Below are positions 22,671 through 35,867 of a DNA stretch of 64,000 nucleotides, in pieces. The notes beneath the pieces are model-generated. The model searched no databases. It was not told the DNA's origin and was given only the letters and a program-made list of their open reading frames with translations. The DNA is from Lotus japonicus (lineage: Eukaryota; Streptophyta; Magnoliopsida; Fabales; Fabaceae), in assembly GCF_012489685.1 (NCBI RefSeq), contig NC_080042.1, positions 46,056,066-46,120,065 on the forward strand, given 5' to 3'. Within the stretch, counting starts at the first letter, position 1; the number at the start of each line of letters is the position of its first letter. The translations under genes and the position numbers were made by a program.

Positions 22671-25118
22671 CGATTGAATGCAACGTGGTTAGCCAAACAA
22701 CGAATCGTCCTTACCACGAAAGTGTCTAGCGCACAACCCAATCTCAAACAACCCAATGAGTTAGTGTCGGTCAATACAACACAACTCGGAGTAAGTGTCG
22801 GTCATTACAACACAACTCCAACAAGAAAACACAAGGGTCTAGTGTCGGTCAATACAACACAGCCCAAACAACAAGAGCACTAGGTGGTCAATACAACACC
22901 GCTCCAACAACAAGAGAACCCAAGGGATTAATGTCGGTCAATACAACACAACCCCATCAACAAGAGTACGTAAAGTACTCGGTGACTTTCAATCATCACC
23001 ATAGCTCACCTTAGTGGCTTTCCCCAATTCCAATAACTCACAACAAAGGTCGACTTTTCCCCGTCTTTCGTAAATATTTTCCCCTTCAGTTTTCCTATAC
23101 TTAAACATTAATAAAAATGATTTCAATTCAGATTAGTCAGGTTATGAGTTTATTTCTCAAAATCTAGGTTTCCCAAGTCTTTAGTTTTCGAAATTCTAAT
23201 CCTTCTACGTTTTCCGAAAACCAACCACCCAAAAGAAGTTTCCCGGGGAAAGTCTAAGTAAACCAACAAATACCAACCAGGCTAGGTCTCAAACCCCTCA
23301 TTTGGACTTGCCTAGGGTTGCTCATCCAACCCAAAATATCAAAGATCACGAGATCAATGAATCTCCACTCCGAAGTCGCGTCAAAACGCACAATCCAACA
23401 AAAGCACAACATCACAAGTTATGGAAAAGTATCATAACATCAACTCAACATCATAAACAACATCAGATAAAGCATAAGTCGAATTTATCGACGCCTATCA
23501 TGCAATCATAGCTGATATAGTAAGTTGCCCTAACCTCGAGCTGTTCCAGCTTCGCAAACAAAGTTCTCCTCAAACAATTGCTCTGAGTCTTCCAAAGTTC
23601 CCTCAACTGAACCTCGGAGAAAAACAAAGCAGAAACCAAACAAAATCGATTAGTTCGATCGCAAAACAATACATAAACGATAGACAAAGCATTAAAGCTT
23701 CAGAATAGGACAATCAGGTACGAAAAGACAAGTTTTCGAAACCGAAAAACTCCCCCCTAAAGGAAATAGTCCACGGCCTCAAAGGAAAAAGGGCTTCGGC
23801 TCTTTTTCTTTGATCAAATCAATTCACAAGGTAGTTTTAGGGTAAAACTAAGGCAAAGAAACTGTCAGAACAATTTTCGGACAATCGGGCCGAAATACGG
23901 GCTATCCAGGGGCATTTTGGTCCAAAATAAAGGCTCAAAACTTCAAAGTTATCAGTTCTGAAAACAAATTTGACAGCAACGATCCTCATGACATCCGTGA
24001 CAACAAATCCTAAAGGCACGAAGTCAGATTATGACTTTTCGACAATAAAGTTTCGAAATGTGAGACAAAAAGGTTTTGAAACAGTTTTTCAGATCCCTGT
24101 CAACTGGATCACAATCAGAGTTTACTGACAGAGGTTTTAGGCTCATGGGAACCTAGAGAACATAACCCAAGCAAGAAATCGAAGAAAACGGACAATTTTA
24201 GAAAAAGCTCAAAACTGTGAGCACAGAAACGACTTCAGAAACGCAACAGAAACAACAATCAGAGGTAGGAATCGTGTTAGTTACCTCGATACCTAGAAGT
24301 AGGGACGAACTGCACGAAGATTGGTCAAGTTTTCGCGAAAATCTCCTCCCCCCTTGCTCTCCACGAAATTCAGCCACAAAAGGAAGAAAATGAAGGAATT
24401 TTTGCTTTTTGAGCTATTTATAGGCAGGCGAAATCGCGGGAAAATGAAAATTTCGCGATTCCGATTTTTGCAGCACGATCACCGTGGAATTCTAAGAGAG
24501 ATTCTGGCGTCAGAATTCCAGAACTCAAAACAAATATCTAAGATTTGGGAAAAACGATATCCAAAACGCCAAAAGCGGTGTAAGTTAGTCTGTCCCGAAA
24601 AACTACTTTTTGCTGTGATGCTCAGACGACAAAACTTCCCACAGAAGAAAGATTGGAAATGTCTAAACAAGTCTGGCAACGCGGACGGAATCTTCGTTAG
24701 ATGTCCCGAATAGAAAAAGTCTTCATCCTTCGCTCAAAACTAAGGTTTCGAAGCAAAGAAATTAGCGTCGGCGAACATCCGAAAAGTTAAACCTATCGTG
24801 CGTACAGTCCAGAGTTCCGAAATGAAACACTGGTCGATGGAAAAATAAAGAGAAACTTTAAATTTTCCAAGAGTTCGAAATCTCACTTAAAACGTTGCTT
24901 TAAGAGCGAAATAGCCTATTCTGGACACGCTCGCCATAAGGCAGGTGTGCAGACGACTCGCACTAACTCCGAAAACAACTACGCAACATTCCTCAAGCAA
25001 TTCCTGAACTTTCTTCTTCATTAATCTTTCTCAAATGTCAAACTCCTGTCACGCTTACACTGATTCTACGTGTGAGTCGGAAATTAACTTGTTCTGAAAA
25101 TCCGGGTCTTACACTCCC

Positions 25119-25373
25119 TTCCCACATTAGTTTTTCCTTGAGATTAACAAATTCCTCAACTAATATGATAGCCTTTCCGTCGTAGCAGAATGCTCTGAAG
25201 CTATTAGTTAAACAATGGCTGACAAGAGAAATAACCAAATTAAATGAACATAATAGTGACAATACTTGCAGTTCTTAAGGAAGTTCTTGCTCAAGTGCAC
25301 CAATTAATTTCTTCTCTTTTTTAGGGTAGGATTTTACTATCAACAACAGCATCAGCATCTTCCTTAACCTCCA
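25119..25373 (-). pseudogene. PGRL1-like gene fragment
   Basis: Two exon pieces resemble PGR5-like protein 1, a thylakoid protein of cyclic electron flow. The first (from 25373) reads EVKEDADAVVDSKILP, then a stop and frameshift, then KKEKKLIGALEQEL. The second starts at 25200 after TTTAACTAATAG and reads FCYDGKAI...EEFVNLKEKLMWEG. It continues past the gypsy insertion at 13499-13478, where a donor (GTATGG) follows. The target duplication lies inside this exon. The transmembrane and C-terminal cysteine regions of PGRL1 are absent. Family identity is from memory of the motif series and is fairly convincing. Confidence 0.6.
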
Positions 25374-26640
25374 CTGAAGTTAGAGAAGAACAATTTGACA
25401 TGCGTCAGAACAATGAATCAATGAAATAAAAACATGGAGTTAAGATTGAGACATTACCTGAGGGATATTCATGGAAAGATTTAAGATTCTGGATTACCTT
25501 GCTTATGCAAGCCAGATGAAATTATAAACAACGGTGTCAAAAGGTTCCAACCAAAGAAGAAAAAAGTCTAAAAAATTGTGCCTTTTTAAGAGGGGGTTTC
25601 AAGCAGAAAGATTGGGATATGGGAATGGTGAGAATGGGAGTTCACAACATGGGGTACTTATAGCCAAAATTTGAAACTGAACTGACAAACATCAGACCTC
25701 ACTATACTGACAGAGAAATCTCTTTTAACACATTGGAGTTGTACGAAATATATCAATAAAATGAATGAGGATTGAGATTGAAACTGACCATTTGATAGAG
25801 TATTCAACCTCTGCTGATGCATTCAACCATAGTAGTTAGGGTTCTCGTGAGGGAGGATGACGAATGAACAGTGGACCATTTAAGGTGTCGATCCAGGATT
25901 GGTTCTACCATAATCGGCGGGAACGTTGGCTTCAAACACACATCAAGCGGCGGCCGAAAGCAATTCCTCATCAGATCAATCGGAAGAGACTATTGATGGA
26001 TTGGTGAGAAGTAGGTTGAGAGAGAAAGGCTAACACGGAAGCACACCTAGGTTTTGAGATTGATGTGGATGAAGGGAAGGCTGTGAGAGAGAAAACTCGA
26101 AATCAGCAGGAGATGACTGGTACGGTGGAGTAGGTAGAGAGGGAGAGAACACACGCGATTAGAGAGCTAGGGTTGATGAGAGAAGGTGATGAACAGTGGG
26201 GAAGGAAAACAACGTCGTTTTGGCTTTTCCGAGTCGAAAAAAAAAATAAAAAACAAAAGTAAGTAAAAGCAGGACACGTGTCGATGTTCAATTGGCGGTT
26301 ATATAGCTACAGTAGTGGAAGATTAAGAAGTAGTAGATATCCATGCAAATTCACCTATAAGTTAACAATATTAAAATCTGGCCAGAGCAGTCTTGTATTA
26401 ATAGATAAACTGGTATCATTTTTTCTGCATGTGAGGTATAAGGCAAACAAAGCTTCCTTCTAAATTAAGACCAACACCAGAAGGCAAGAAATCTTGAATG
26501 TAAATAAATGGCATGCACTAAAAAACTATATTTATATTATTATTAAGAGTTAAGTGTGCCAAGGTGTTGAGTTCAGATTGCATGAGCATAGTCATCATGG
26601 AAATTGGCAAATTTTACAGAAAGCAAGAAATTGATAGGGA
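25374..26640 (-). other. Promoter/5'UTR-like sequence of a captured gene
   Basis: On the minus strand, CT-rich leader-like sequence follows CCAAAACGACG (about 26222-26212). There is a TATA-like GGCTATAAGTACCCC near 25667. A 55-codon open frame starting at about 25970 resembles nothing known. The region lies between pectin acetylesterase exon 2 and the PGRL1-like pieces. It may be the 5' end of the gene they came from. Confidence 0.35.
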
Positions 26641-27467
26641 TGATTTTAGTTTGCCAGAATAAAACAACCAGAGTGTCCTCTCTCAGGTGAACTTAGATCA
26701 AATTTCAAGTATCTAGCATACCTCCAATTGTATGAGCCAACTGTTTGATCCTGATCCATATCCACGGTGTAAGTGGTAACCCGGTAGAGACCCATCCAGG
26801 CAGACTGCATAAAAGAACACAAATCATGACATGTGATAAAAAGCAATTATCTGGTAACTTTTTGTGTGTTTTACAGCTGTCATCTGCATAATGATTCTAA
26901 ATAATGAAAGGGGCCAAATAGCAAATAAAGTCAACCATGTAATCTACTAAAGTTTGATTAGATATCATATCTCAGATCTCAACTAAAGCCAGCTGCATTT
27001 TAGAAATCAAGAACACCTTCAATATTCTTCAAGGTCATTCATCAAGCAGGAAGGAGGCACAAACGCAACATAGTAAATTATTATCCAAATAACATGACTT
27101 GAAAACAATACCCCATATGAACAAAACAACTATTGGCAACCCCATTATTTGATCAAGCAAACTATAAAAGAGGCACTAAAATAAAAAAAATTACACACTA
27201 TGGAGCAAAACAGAGTTTATGATTTCATGCAAAGAGGCACATACCAGCTCCTTTAGCAGCAGCACCATTAATAAGAGTAAGACCAACCATCAATGGTCTG
27301 TAGAAACCTCTTCCAGTGACATATTGCACTTCCAAAGTAGCATTCTCAAACCCTTCCACCCATTTCACAGTCACCAAACCCACAAACACAAACATCCATA
27401 GCTGCTTCATGCCTCCACACTTCTTTGTTTGAGACATTGCCAAATGCAACAACAACAACAACAACAA

Positions 27468-29261
27468 ACTAAAAACTAAAAAGACAGTGTCAACTTAAAG
27501 CAAGAAAAGAGACAGTGTTGTTGGAGAACAAGTGTATATTCTTCAGAAAAGCACAGTCCCAAAATGGCAACAATAAATGACCAAGTTTTTGACTTTGTGA
27601 AGAAAAATGGCATTCAATGCAGCAATAATAGCGCCAAACGAAAAAAGGAGGGAACTTTTTTGCAGGATGAACATAAATGCAGATGACCAAACAGTGTGCA
27701 ATGTGAGAATCGATTCTAGAGTGGTAAATAGCATCAAATGAAGATGAATAAATGAATGGATGATGATGAATTAGAAAGTTGGTGATTGTGATACTCAAAA
27801 TCTCACCTACATAGACATTGGCATGAGAGGAAGGAACCCAGGGTAGAGCTGTACCTCACTCCCATCACTCTCACTCACTGTGGAGCCCTCTCACTCTGTT
27901 TTGCAACATCTGTTTCCATACCAAAAGGTGACCCACCTTTTCTAAACTATGGTATTCACATGTATGGACCGGACCGCCGACAACAGCGACTAATCTGCTC
28001 GTCATTGATACTTGCATTAAATGATAAGCGGTCGGTCATGAAATGTGTTTCATTCTCATGGACAATGATCGAATCTGGCCTCATAGTTAAGAGATAATGT
28101 GAGTAAACAAGTCACACTAAGGTTAGAGGTGACCCACCTAATGAAAATTTCAACTTGTCTTGTTCCTTTAACTCAGTGGTACCATTATCATAATACATCT
28201 ATATTGCATTTATTGTTTGGGACTATGAGCTCTGAAAACCCCATATGCCATATGGCTCCCACCCAACCATGTGATGAAAATGGAATCTAAGATGAAAAGG
28301 AATCAACAACTCACCTCAATCATTGTCATTCTTCATTTTATATTGGGGATCGCCTCAATTTAAGGTTACATTGATTTGCTCTATAGTAAATTGGAAAAAG
28401 AATGTGTGGGATAATGTGTTTCTTTTTTATTTCACATGGAACAGTAAAGATATTGAATTAATTCAAGGTGTGTTAGGATCTATTTTAAAGTGATTTTACT
28501 TTGAAAACGTCATTAGAAATTCGTGTTCAATATTGTTCCAAACACACATTCGACTATTGTCAAGGAGTAGATTATAATTGAATATTTTATTACATTACAT
28601 AATTTATAAATATAAAATAATAAAATATGTTAATATGCATTGTGACATGTGATTATTATTCTTAAAATGGATATACTACCTAAATGCATTATCTTCACAA
28701 GCAATGGTATATTTACTTCCTTGTCAAGCTCACAAGTCACACCTCTAATTGTCAACCGCACTTACATTAATTCCAGTTTAGAGTTTAAATACTTAAAGCT
28801 TCCAATTTTTTAAAAACGTTAAAAGTTAATCTACAATAATTTGTTGTATTGATAATTTGTAAATGTCACGTTGTGTCCAGTGGTGATTGAAAAACAAAAT
28901 AGATATTGATTAAAGAAATTGAAAAAAAAGGAAAAACATCCTTGATTAAATAATAAACTAAAGAGAAAATAAAAATAATTATATTTTTATAGTAGAAAAA
29001 TTCCATTGATTTCGTGAGAAAAAAAAAAGTATGATGTGATTTCACAAAAAGAAAACTACACATGAAGATTATCTCGCTGTCAAGAATTGAAACATCAGTT
29101 TATAAGAGTGGATATCACCAAATTAAGGAACAAAATTTGCTGTAGAGGGGAATGCAAAGTGAAATTTGAAGCCCATATGACATAGTTTAGCTAAGTAAAA
29201 ACAAAACTAAAATAAATATCATTCTAGTGTGTGTGTGTGTGTTTGTGTCTATTCAGCAACC
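27468..29261. other. Intergenic between pectin acetylesterase and PIG-O genes
   Basis: The first 400 bp or so should contain the promoter and 5' UTR of the minus-strand pectin acetylesterase gene. A possible 5' UTR donor (GTAG, then GTGAGATTTTG) lies near 27800-27812. The rest is AT-rich with a GT repeat at about 29229-29246. No gene seen. Confidence 0.5.
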
Positions 29262-32200
29262 TTATGATTTCAGTTGGGGGTCAACCTTCGCTTCATCGAA
29301 ATAGTAAATTGAGGCCAAACAAATCAACACGTCTGTAAGAATGAGATTAAACACATCGAAGACAAACTTCGGAGCAAATAAACCCCAAACCTGCAAAAAA
29401 TTAGTATGCGTTGAGTATATATTGAAAAATTCAGAAATTCGTAGTACGAAAACATTGAAGTAAAAAGACAGCTTATTTACCATGAGGTGCCGCCTTTGAA
29501 TTGTAACACATACTATCGTGAAAGTGGTCATAGTTGCTGTTATGAGCCCATATGTTGTATAAATCTATATAAAACATTGGAGGGTCATTACATAGAACAA
29601 GCGATGCATTCAAAATTATCAACTCGTTGATCTATTAACGGGGAAGAAAACTCACTTGCGATAACTTAGTGAAAAGAAAATGCTTTCCTAGATTAGCTTG
29701 ATACTTGGTTGCTACAAGAAACGGGAGTCCAAATACCGGAAGGATGATAGAAAAGCCAAAGGTATCTATTGTAAGGAGGATTGCTTGGCGAACAAGCTTA
29801 AATTCTTCAAACCTGAAAATGATTAGTACTTCGATAAATGATTTACCAATTGAGAAGTAGTAATAATAATTGATAGAGATCAAACACTTTAAAAGCAAAT
29901 AACCGATCTTTTCAAGGAGAAACAACTTTAATAAAGAGCAGATTTGAGTTCACACATCAGGTTCAGACCCCACTAGAATCTCAAATGTTCAATATATACA
30001 CTCTTCAAAAGTAATACGATGTAACTTACTTACCCTATAAATGCAGCACCATAGCGGAGACCATCAAAAGCACACCTGAAAACAAAATTGCAAAATTTAT
30101 TAGAAGACCAAGATAATGCAAGACCAAGAAAGTTGTAAAGCCATACACAATCAATGAAAAGAAATGATAATTATAACTGCAAAAGTTAAATGATTAAAGC
30201 CGCATCATACCAGTGACCGCTGCAGAAAAAGAGACATGTGGCAAGGAGACTCCATTGCATGACAGCAAAACTTCTATGAGATCCATCCTTACGAGGTTCT
30301 ACTATATTATCCAACCTCATAATACAATAACCTGGAAGAATGAAATGCCAGTAATAACAACTTCTATGAGCCCATACGTAGCTGGGTGCGAATGAAATGA
30401 CTAATAAATGACACTACTATTGCAGTATTGCTAATCTACAAATATTAAGAGTATAAACAAGGCTATGCCACAGATGTGTTTGAGGAACTATGCAGCAAGA
30501 TATAGCAAAGTTTAAACAACATATGAGCACAAAAAGAAAGAGCACCTCCAACTATGGATGCCAAAGCAATCACAGGACCCTGTTTTCCTGAAAGAAGAAT
30601 GACAGTAGAACTCAAAGCAGATAACATGGCCGTTGTTTTTGCAACTATGTTTTTCTTGCAATCTAAACTGGTGTGCTTAAATATTCGACCAAATGCCAGT
30701 AATAACAACTGTCCCGAAGCAAGAATATAAATGATTCTAGGGATATAATTTCTTCCAATGCTTTGAGGTATCAGCACTGCAACATATTCATTACTCTCTG
30801 TGATCCAATGCAGAATAATTAGCATATAACTCAAGATAGTAACCAGTATCGCATACATCCATGGCCAATCAAAGAAGTTGCCCTTGGTGACCTTGTAAAG
30901 CCACAATGCCAACAGAATCAGCACTAGCATTGGTACAACTTTAGCTGCATAGTCCCAAACAGGTAAATCTAAGGTATTGACAATCCATGAAGTGTAATCT
31001 TTCATGAAAGCAGATGTGGCAGCTTGCTTGGACAGTCCAACTTCAACGGCAAATCGACAAAAGGTGCTCAAAATAAGAAATCCAATACTCTGCAGAAAAG
31101 ATATGTTTAAGATCCATTTAATTAGAATTCAATAAAACTTCTATAGGCACACACACCTTAGCATGCACGTTCAGACTACAGATATAACACAAGTTTTTAA
31201 ACAAGAGAGAATGAAACTAAACAAAATTCATACTTCTATTAGCAGCTTCTCCTTGATGATTGAATGGCGTAATGCCACAATCCCAGATGTGCTCAAAAGA
31301 AAATTTGCTACTTTCCCTTCCTCCACTGAAAACAAAGTTCACGTGAGAATATAATGACTGAATTTTAAGCATTCTGGACGATGAAAAAGCTTAACACTTA
31401 CAAATAAAACTGTTTGAAAGGAAACTACAAGCACGTATTCCCAGTAAAAAGAATGTAAAAGTTGAGGCACTGGTAATCAAAGAACTTCCAGGTGATGGTG
31501 AAGTTACACCATGCTGCTTGTTCACCCTTAAAATGGCAAATACTTGAAATATAAGCGACACTAACATGACTCCAATGCCAGCACCCATCAAGTTCAAGTC
31601 AAACTCAGTCCATTTAGACCGAGCTAACTCAGCGACTGTTGTAAGAAAATTGAAGTATGCATCCATTTGCTTCATAAGTGCAGGTACTATTTTATCACTG
31701 CCAATGTGTCTATCGAGCAGCAGCTTTTTGGTAGAGTGCAACCAATTCTCTGCTTGAGCATAAGCACTTGCAATTTGGGATAAGTCATCATGGGAGAATC
31801 CAACAGCTGATGAAACTGAGTAAGCATCCACATATCTCTTCACCTAGAAAAGGAGAAATGCACCATTGAAATGATTGAATGATCTCTCTCTGACAAACAC
31901 TCTCTCCCGTCCCCACTGCTTATATCCTTTTTGGAACTGCCATAATAAAACACCCTAAAAGGGATGGTATAAAAAATAATGAAGCCATTTTGGAAGCAAA
32001 AAAAAAACTACACTGTAACAGAGTGAAAGCTACCTAAAAAATGTAAGTAATTTTTTTTATAGAAAACAAAGTGCATTTTATTTTCATCTGGGAATCCTAG
32101 TAGTATCTAGTAGCAAAATTTAAAATTGGTAATTTGTAATTGAGAATCTAAGATTTGTACCTGCCAAGAATTTATGCACAGTGCATGAGCATAATTCTGC

Positions 32201-35200
32201 ATCCAAAGATCTGATTTTGACAGCTCTTGAGAGGCATCAAAATTCCAACTACCTAAAGCGTATAGTTCAGGATTGATGCGACCAATACTGAGGTATGAAA
32301 AAAATTAGCTTGTTAGTTCTTAACATAGCTCCAATGAAGAAATTTCTAAAGCAATGTGATACAACATGATGCCATGCCATAAGAAAATATAAAACTAAAA
32401 TAGAAGCTTCCGGATTGAGGAAATAATTGAAAAATAGGATTCAGGTCAAACAGATTAGAGACAACAATATGACTGATAAAGTTCGCTAAACACCGGAAAT
32501 CTGGAGGTTAATAAAAGCATGAGATATAATGTTCTGCTGCACTGTATATTTATTTGGCATGACTGCAGAATTGCAATAGTGTAATCATTTAATTTATCAT
32601 ATTCATGTCCAGCACTTTTATCTAGACTTACAAAGTAGCTAAACTTTCTGAGATTCTCTGGTGACGAGATAAACATTTAAACATGTAGGTGACGAGATAA
32701 ACATTTAAACTGTAGGTGATGAGATAAACATCTTCCCAGACACAGTTGTTTGAGAATTATATATCTTAAAAAAATTAATTCTTTTTCTTTTTGCAAAGTT
32801 AAATCCCCCTTCGACTCTCAATGATTCTTTGTCAACATCAAACAAAACTCAATCAATATTTTCAAACAGTAACTACCCAGTGCCCTAGCAAATCATCTCA
32901 AAACACCAAATATGGATGTGTAAATCAGAACTTATAAGACCAAAACAGAATTCCCTTGTACCCACACTGGAAAACAAAAAGCAAGTGAAAAACATAGAAA
33001 ATCAGTTTAGTGAATACCGTACGATTAACTATATTGATATACAAATATAACAAAAAAAGTATACAATAGTAACATAGACAGGATGCTTACGCTGCACCTT
33101 CCATAAGGGAAAGGCACGCCAAGCAATGCTGACATCGTTACTGCAAAGTCAAGCTGTAACGGATGATAGGGTTAAATAGTGGCATGAATGCGGTATATGT
33201 AGAATGTTCAAAATGCCATTACAACAGAATAGGTTTTCTAACCTGTTGCATGGTGCTGATACAAACATTCTTCCCGTCCTGGTATATAAGAGATGATGGG
33301 TAGTTACACTTTAAAAATATTAAATACAAGAGTGAAATTGTAAAGATCTAACTCAGGTTTACTATCTTCAGAACCAGAGTAGGAACAGGGTCACACTTCC
33401 TATGAGTAGATCAGTAGAATGATCATTTATCCAAGCATATCCATTAAGTTTGATATATTACGTAATTTAATGTTTGTGTCTTTTCGGTGGCCCCTCGGTC
33501 ACTTATATATGTAACTATACATTATTCTGTCCCTCCCATTACTCTAATATTTTTTATGGTTTCTATTTATTGATCTTTCTAGCATAACACGAGGGGAAGT
33601 GAGCATGTGCAAGGAGACAAAAGATTGCTGCCAGAGCGATCAGAAAAAATCTATCAGTTATTGGAATTCCAGCATGTTCAAGCATTTTTAAACTTTAAAG
33701 GGAGAGTAAATAATACCAAGTCTGGTTGACAAGAAGCAGAAACAAATTCTGGTGGCACAGAGGAAAGAGGCTCCTTAAAACTCATAGCAAACAAGGCAGT
33801 TTCCACCTGCGAGGTATCATCCCAAATATCCCAAGTAAAATTGGAGGGAAAATATACACTATTCAATAAAAGTATATATATGAAATGTTGGTACACACCT
33901 CTAAATATACACTATTCAATAAAAGTATATATATGAAATGTTGGTACACACCTCTTCAGCACTCCCGCCGCCATGATCACCATTAAGGGTTTGTCCATGG
34001 TCACCCAATACCACAAGCAAAGTATTTTCATGTAAGTTCCCAGGTGCAGACTGATTATCCAGCACTTCAATAACTCTCTAAAGCAAACTTAGATTAGTTT
34101 GTTTATTAACCAGTCACAGGAATCAAGAAAGAGTAAACCAACTAAATTGGAAAAGAATAAGACAACAGTATACAACCATACAACAAACAGTAAGGGAGAG
34201 GTGCCAAAACTCAGGAATATTGCCAGCACGTAAGTAAAAAAATTATTGGATAACTGAAGCAGCAACATAGGCCAAAAAGCGTCACTTGTTAAGTTACAAC
34301 CATGTAGGATTGACCACAAACTTGTGGCAAAAAATTCTAGAATCAAACATACCTCTAAAAGGGTATTGTACTGTTCCAACTTTTCTATCATCGGAGTGGA
34401 GTCGACCCCAAATATATGTCCAGCATGATCCTAAACCAATCAAATATCGTAGAAGACATTGTGAAATTAGTAAACTACTAATCCTAATGATGCAGAAGAG
34501 AATGGGAATTAAAAGGGTATAGAATATGAATAGTAGAATTATTAGGTGTATAATTCGAAATAATATCAATCATACCACTCCAAGAAAATGTGCAATAAGG
34601 ACATCCCAATCTTCTTCATATAGAGATGGAAATAAGTGGTCAATGCATCCATTGTCAACCTAGAAAATTAAGTGTTATGTTACAATCATTTAAATGATCA
34701 ACCAAACAAAAAGATGAAAAGCTAACATGTATTGCAAGGATTAATAGTTGATTCCAAAACCAAGCCCAACACAATATAAGGCCTACCGTATCAAGATCTT
34801 TGACGTTAAAAGAGGGGTACGGATATGATCTTTCAAAATGGTGAGGAAATAACTGAGTCCATGTATCATCCCCCATCATAACAACTTTCTTCCCATTTTG
34901 AACCAACTGTAAGTGAATATTCATATTTAGAATAAGAGTTAGATCTAACTGCATTGTCTCAGCAATTCAAACTCATAAATTTAGAAATAAGTCCTTGTTT
35001 TCAATTCTTTAATTAAACCAATATTTCAAATAAGGCCTACCTGATTTATGAAGTTATCCTCAACAATAGCGGGTGCACCAAAGCTATTACCAACATCTAC
35101 AAAAGTCGGAAGTCCACCTGTCATCAAGCCCTATGAAAAGTAAAGCAAGCACAACCCTCAGCTTAAACCATGAAACATCAAATACCCAATTCATTCATAA

Positions 35201-35836
35201 AAAAATCTAATTAACAGAGAATAAAACATTACAACTTCAATTGCGACCGCGATACCTTCAAGCGCTGCAAACTCGTGGTAGGTGGATCAGCAATGGCTTT
35301 GAAAATCCTAGCTGAGGAAGGACGCGAAACCGCCACATTCTTCAGAACCGGCAATTTATCCATCCACGCTTTTGATTCTGCAACATAACACGCACACAAT
35401 GAAGTTCACAATGTAATAAATTTGAAAAATCGTTGGTATAACAGAGATAGCAAAGTCAACCTGGGAAGAAGGTGCTAGGAGCAACGAAATCAAATCTGAA
35501 ATGTAGAAAGCATAACACAACATCACAAAATGGTGAATGAATCGTAATGAATGATGTAGAGAGCAGGTGTGTGTACCTGATAGCATCGAGAACGATGACG
35601 ACGAGACGGTTGATGGAAGGTTTGGTCCAGCAAGATCCATTGTTGTGAGAAGAAGAAGGAGAGAAGCAAGGGGAGTGTGAAACGTCGTCGGAGCAGTGGC
35701 TGTGATAAGGAAGCTCGGTTCGGGTGAGGAGGAAGCCGGTGGTGAAGATAAGAATGGCGATGAGGTGAAGCAGTAGCGTCGTCCACATCGGCCATATGTA
35801 TTGCCACTTTCCGCCGTTCCTCCGCCGTGTTTCCAT
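29262..35836 (-). CDS. PIGO: GPI ethanolamine phosphate transferase 3 (PIG-O)
   Basis: Adds ethanolamine phosphate to the third mannose of the GPI anchor in the ER membrane. Twenty exons with consistent GT-AG borders and phases give 944 codons plus stop: 35836-35577, 35495-35461, 35377-35256, 35130-35041, 34906-34787, 34659-34576, 34430-34353, 34077-33952, 33806-33717, 33278-33243, 33153-33098, 32287-32161, 31843-31402, 31325-31234, 31089-30546, 30331-30211, 30075-30034, 29812-29656, 29564-29481, 29390-29262. An N-terminal membrane segment (about residues 17-39) precedes the alkaline-phosphatase-like lumenal domain: VVIVLDAIR, TTSLQRLKG (likely nucleophile Thr), HFLGVDHAGH and LGDHGQTLNGDHGG supply the metal ligands. 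Many C-terminal membrane helices follow. The ATG of METRRRNGG is the first in frame. No stop or frameshift is seen; this copy looks intact. Confidence 0.93.
32665..32731. repeat. Three 27-bp tandem units in a PIG-O intron
   Basis: The unit GGTGACGAGATAAACATTTA occurs twice and, slightly changed (GGTGATGAGATAAACATC), a third time. Confidence 0.85.
33849..33955. repeat. 53-bp tandem duplication at a PIG-O splice donor
   Basis: About 53 bp containing CTATTCAATAAAAGTATAT and GGTACACACCTCT is present twice in tandem. The right copy reaches the exon ending at 33952, so the exon border and its donor (GTGTGTACC on the minus strand) are echoed inside the intron at about 33900. Confidence 0.85.
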
Positions 35837-35867
35837 CCCGGAGCTCTTGCTTTGCCGGAATTTTGAC

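Larger units (their letters stand above)
13500..25113 (-). mobile_element. Ty3/gypsy element with 3.6-kb LTRs
   Basis: LTRs of about 3618 bp (13500-17118 and 21496-25113) are almost identical and flanked by the 5-bp repeat CTCCC (13495-13499, 25114-25118). The initiator-Met primer site TGGTATCAGAGC reads on the minus strand at 21492-21481, so the element runs right to left. The internal part is only about 4.4 kb. It has gag without an evident capsid core, part of RT, and no recognisable protease, integrase or RNase H, so it is non-autonomous. The minus-strand end (GAGGACGAAACTTTC, then GGAGGGGAG) suggests a Tekay/Del-like chromovirus; that lineage call is tentative. It is inserted in a PGRL1-like exon fragment. 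Confidence 0.93.
21496..25113 (-). repeat. 5' LTR (right copy) of gypsy element
   Basis: Begins TGTAAGACCCGG and ends GGTGTTACA on the minus strand. A minus-strand TATA box (CTATAAATA) lies at about 24413-24424. Downstream in transcription order come a hairpin array (22670-22428) and a small conserved ORF (22189-21881). Confidence 0.92.
4825..27410 (-). pseudogene. Pectin acetylesterase-like gene, one exon missing
   Basis: Family CE13/Notum-like enzymes deacetylate pectin in the cell wall. Exons, in gene order on the minus strand with GT-AG borders and matching phases: 27410-27245 (signal-peptide-like MKQLWMFVFVGLV start), 26804-26722 ([14 protein letters not shown]), 12884-12798 (LYFRGQRIW), 12716-12592 (GCSAGG, nucleophile Ser), 12466-12406, 12199-12143, 6389-6312 (NAAYDSWQ, catalytic Asp region), 5996-5891, 5770-5625 (NSCFSHCQ, catalytic His region) and 4932-4825 (ends in TGA). 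The exon that should follow 26722 and carry the GGGWC oxyanion-hole motif and about 65 further residues is absent from the window. Its place holds foreign gene fragments and a gypsy element. Phases of the flanking exons (both 0) would let exon 2 splice to the LYFRG exon, giving an in-frame but probably inactive protein. Upstream in-frame ATGs at 27467 and 27437 are alternative starts. Confidence 0.8.

Noticed and set aside
4825..27410. Intact pectin acetylesterase gene with very long introns
   Set aside because: All other exons are present, but the GGGWC exon could not be found in the only interval where it could lie.
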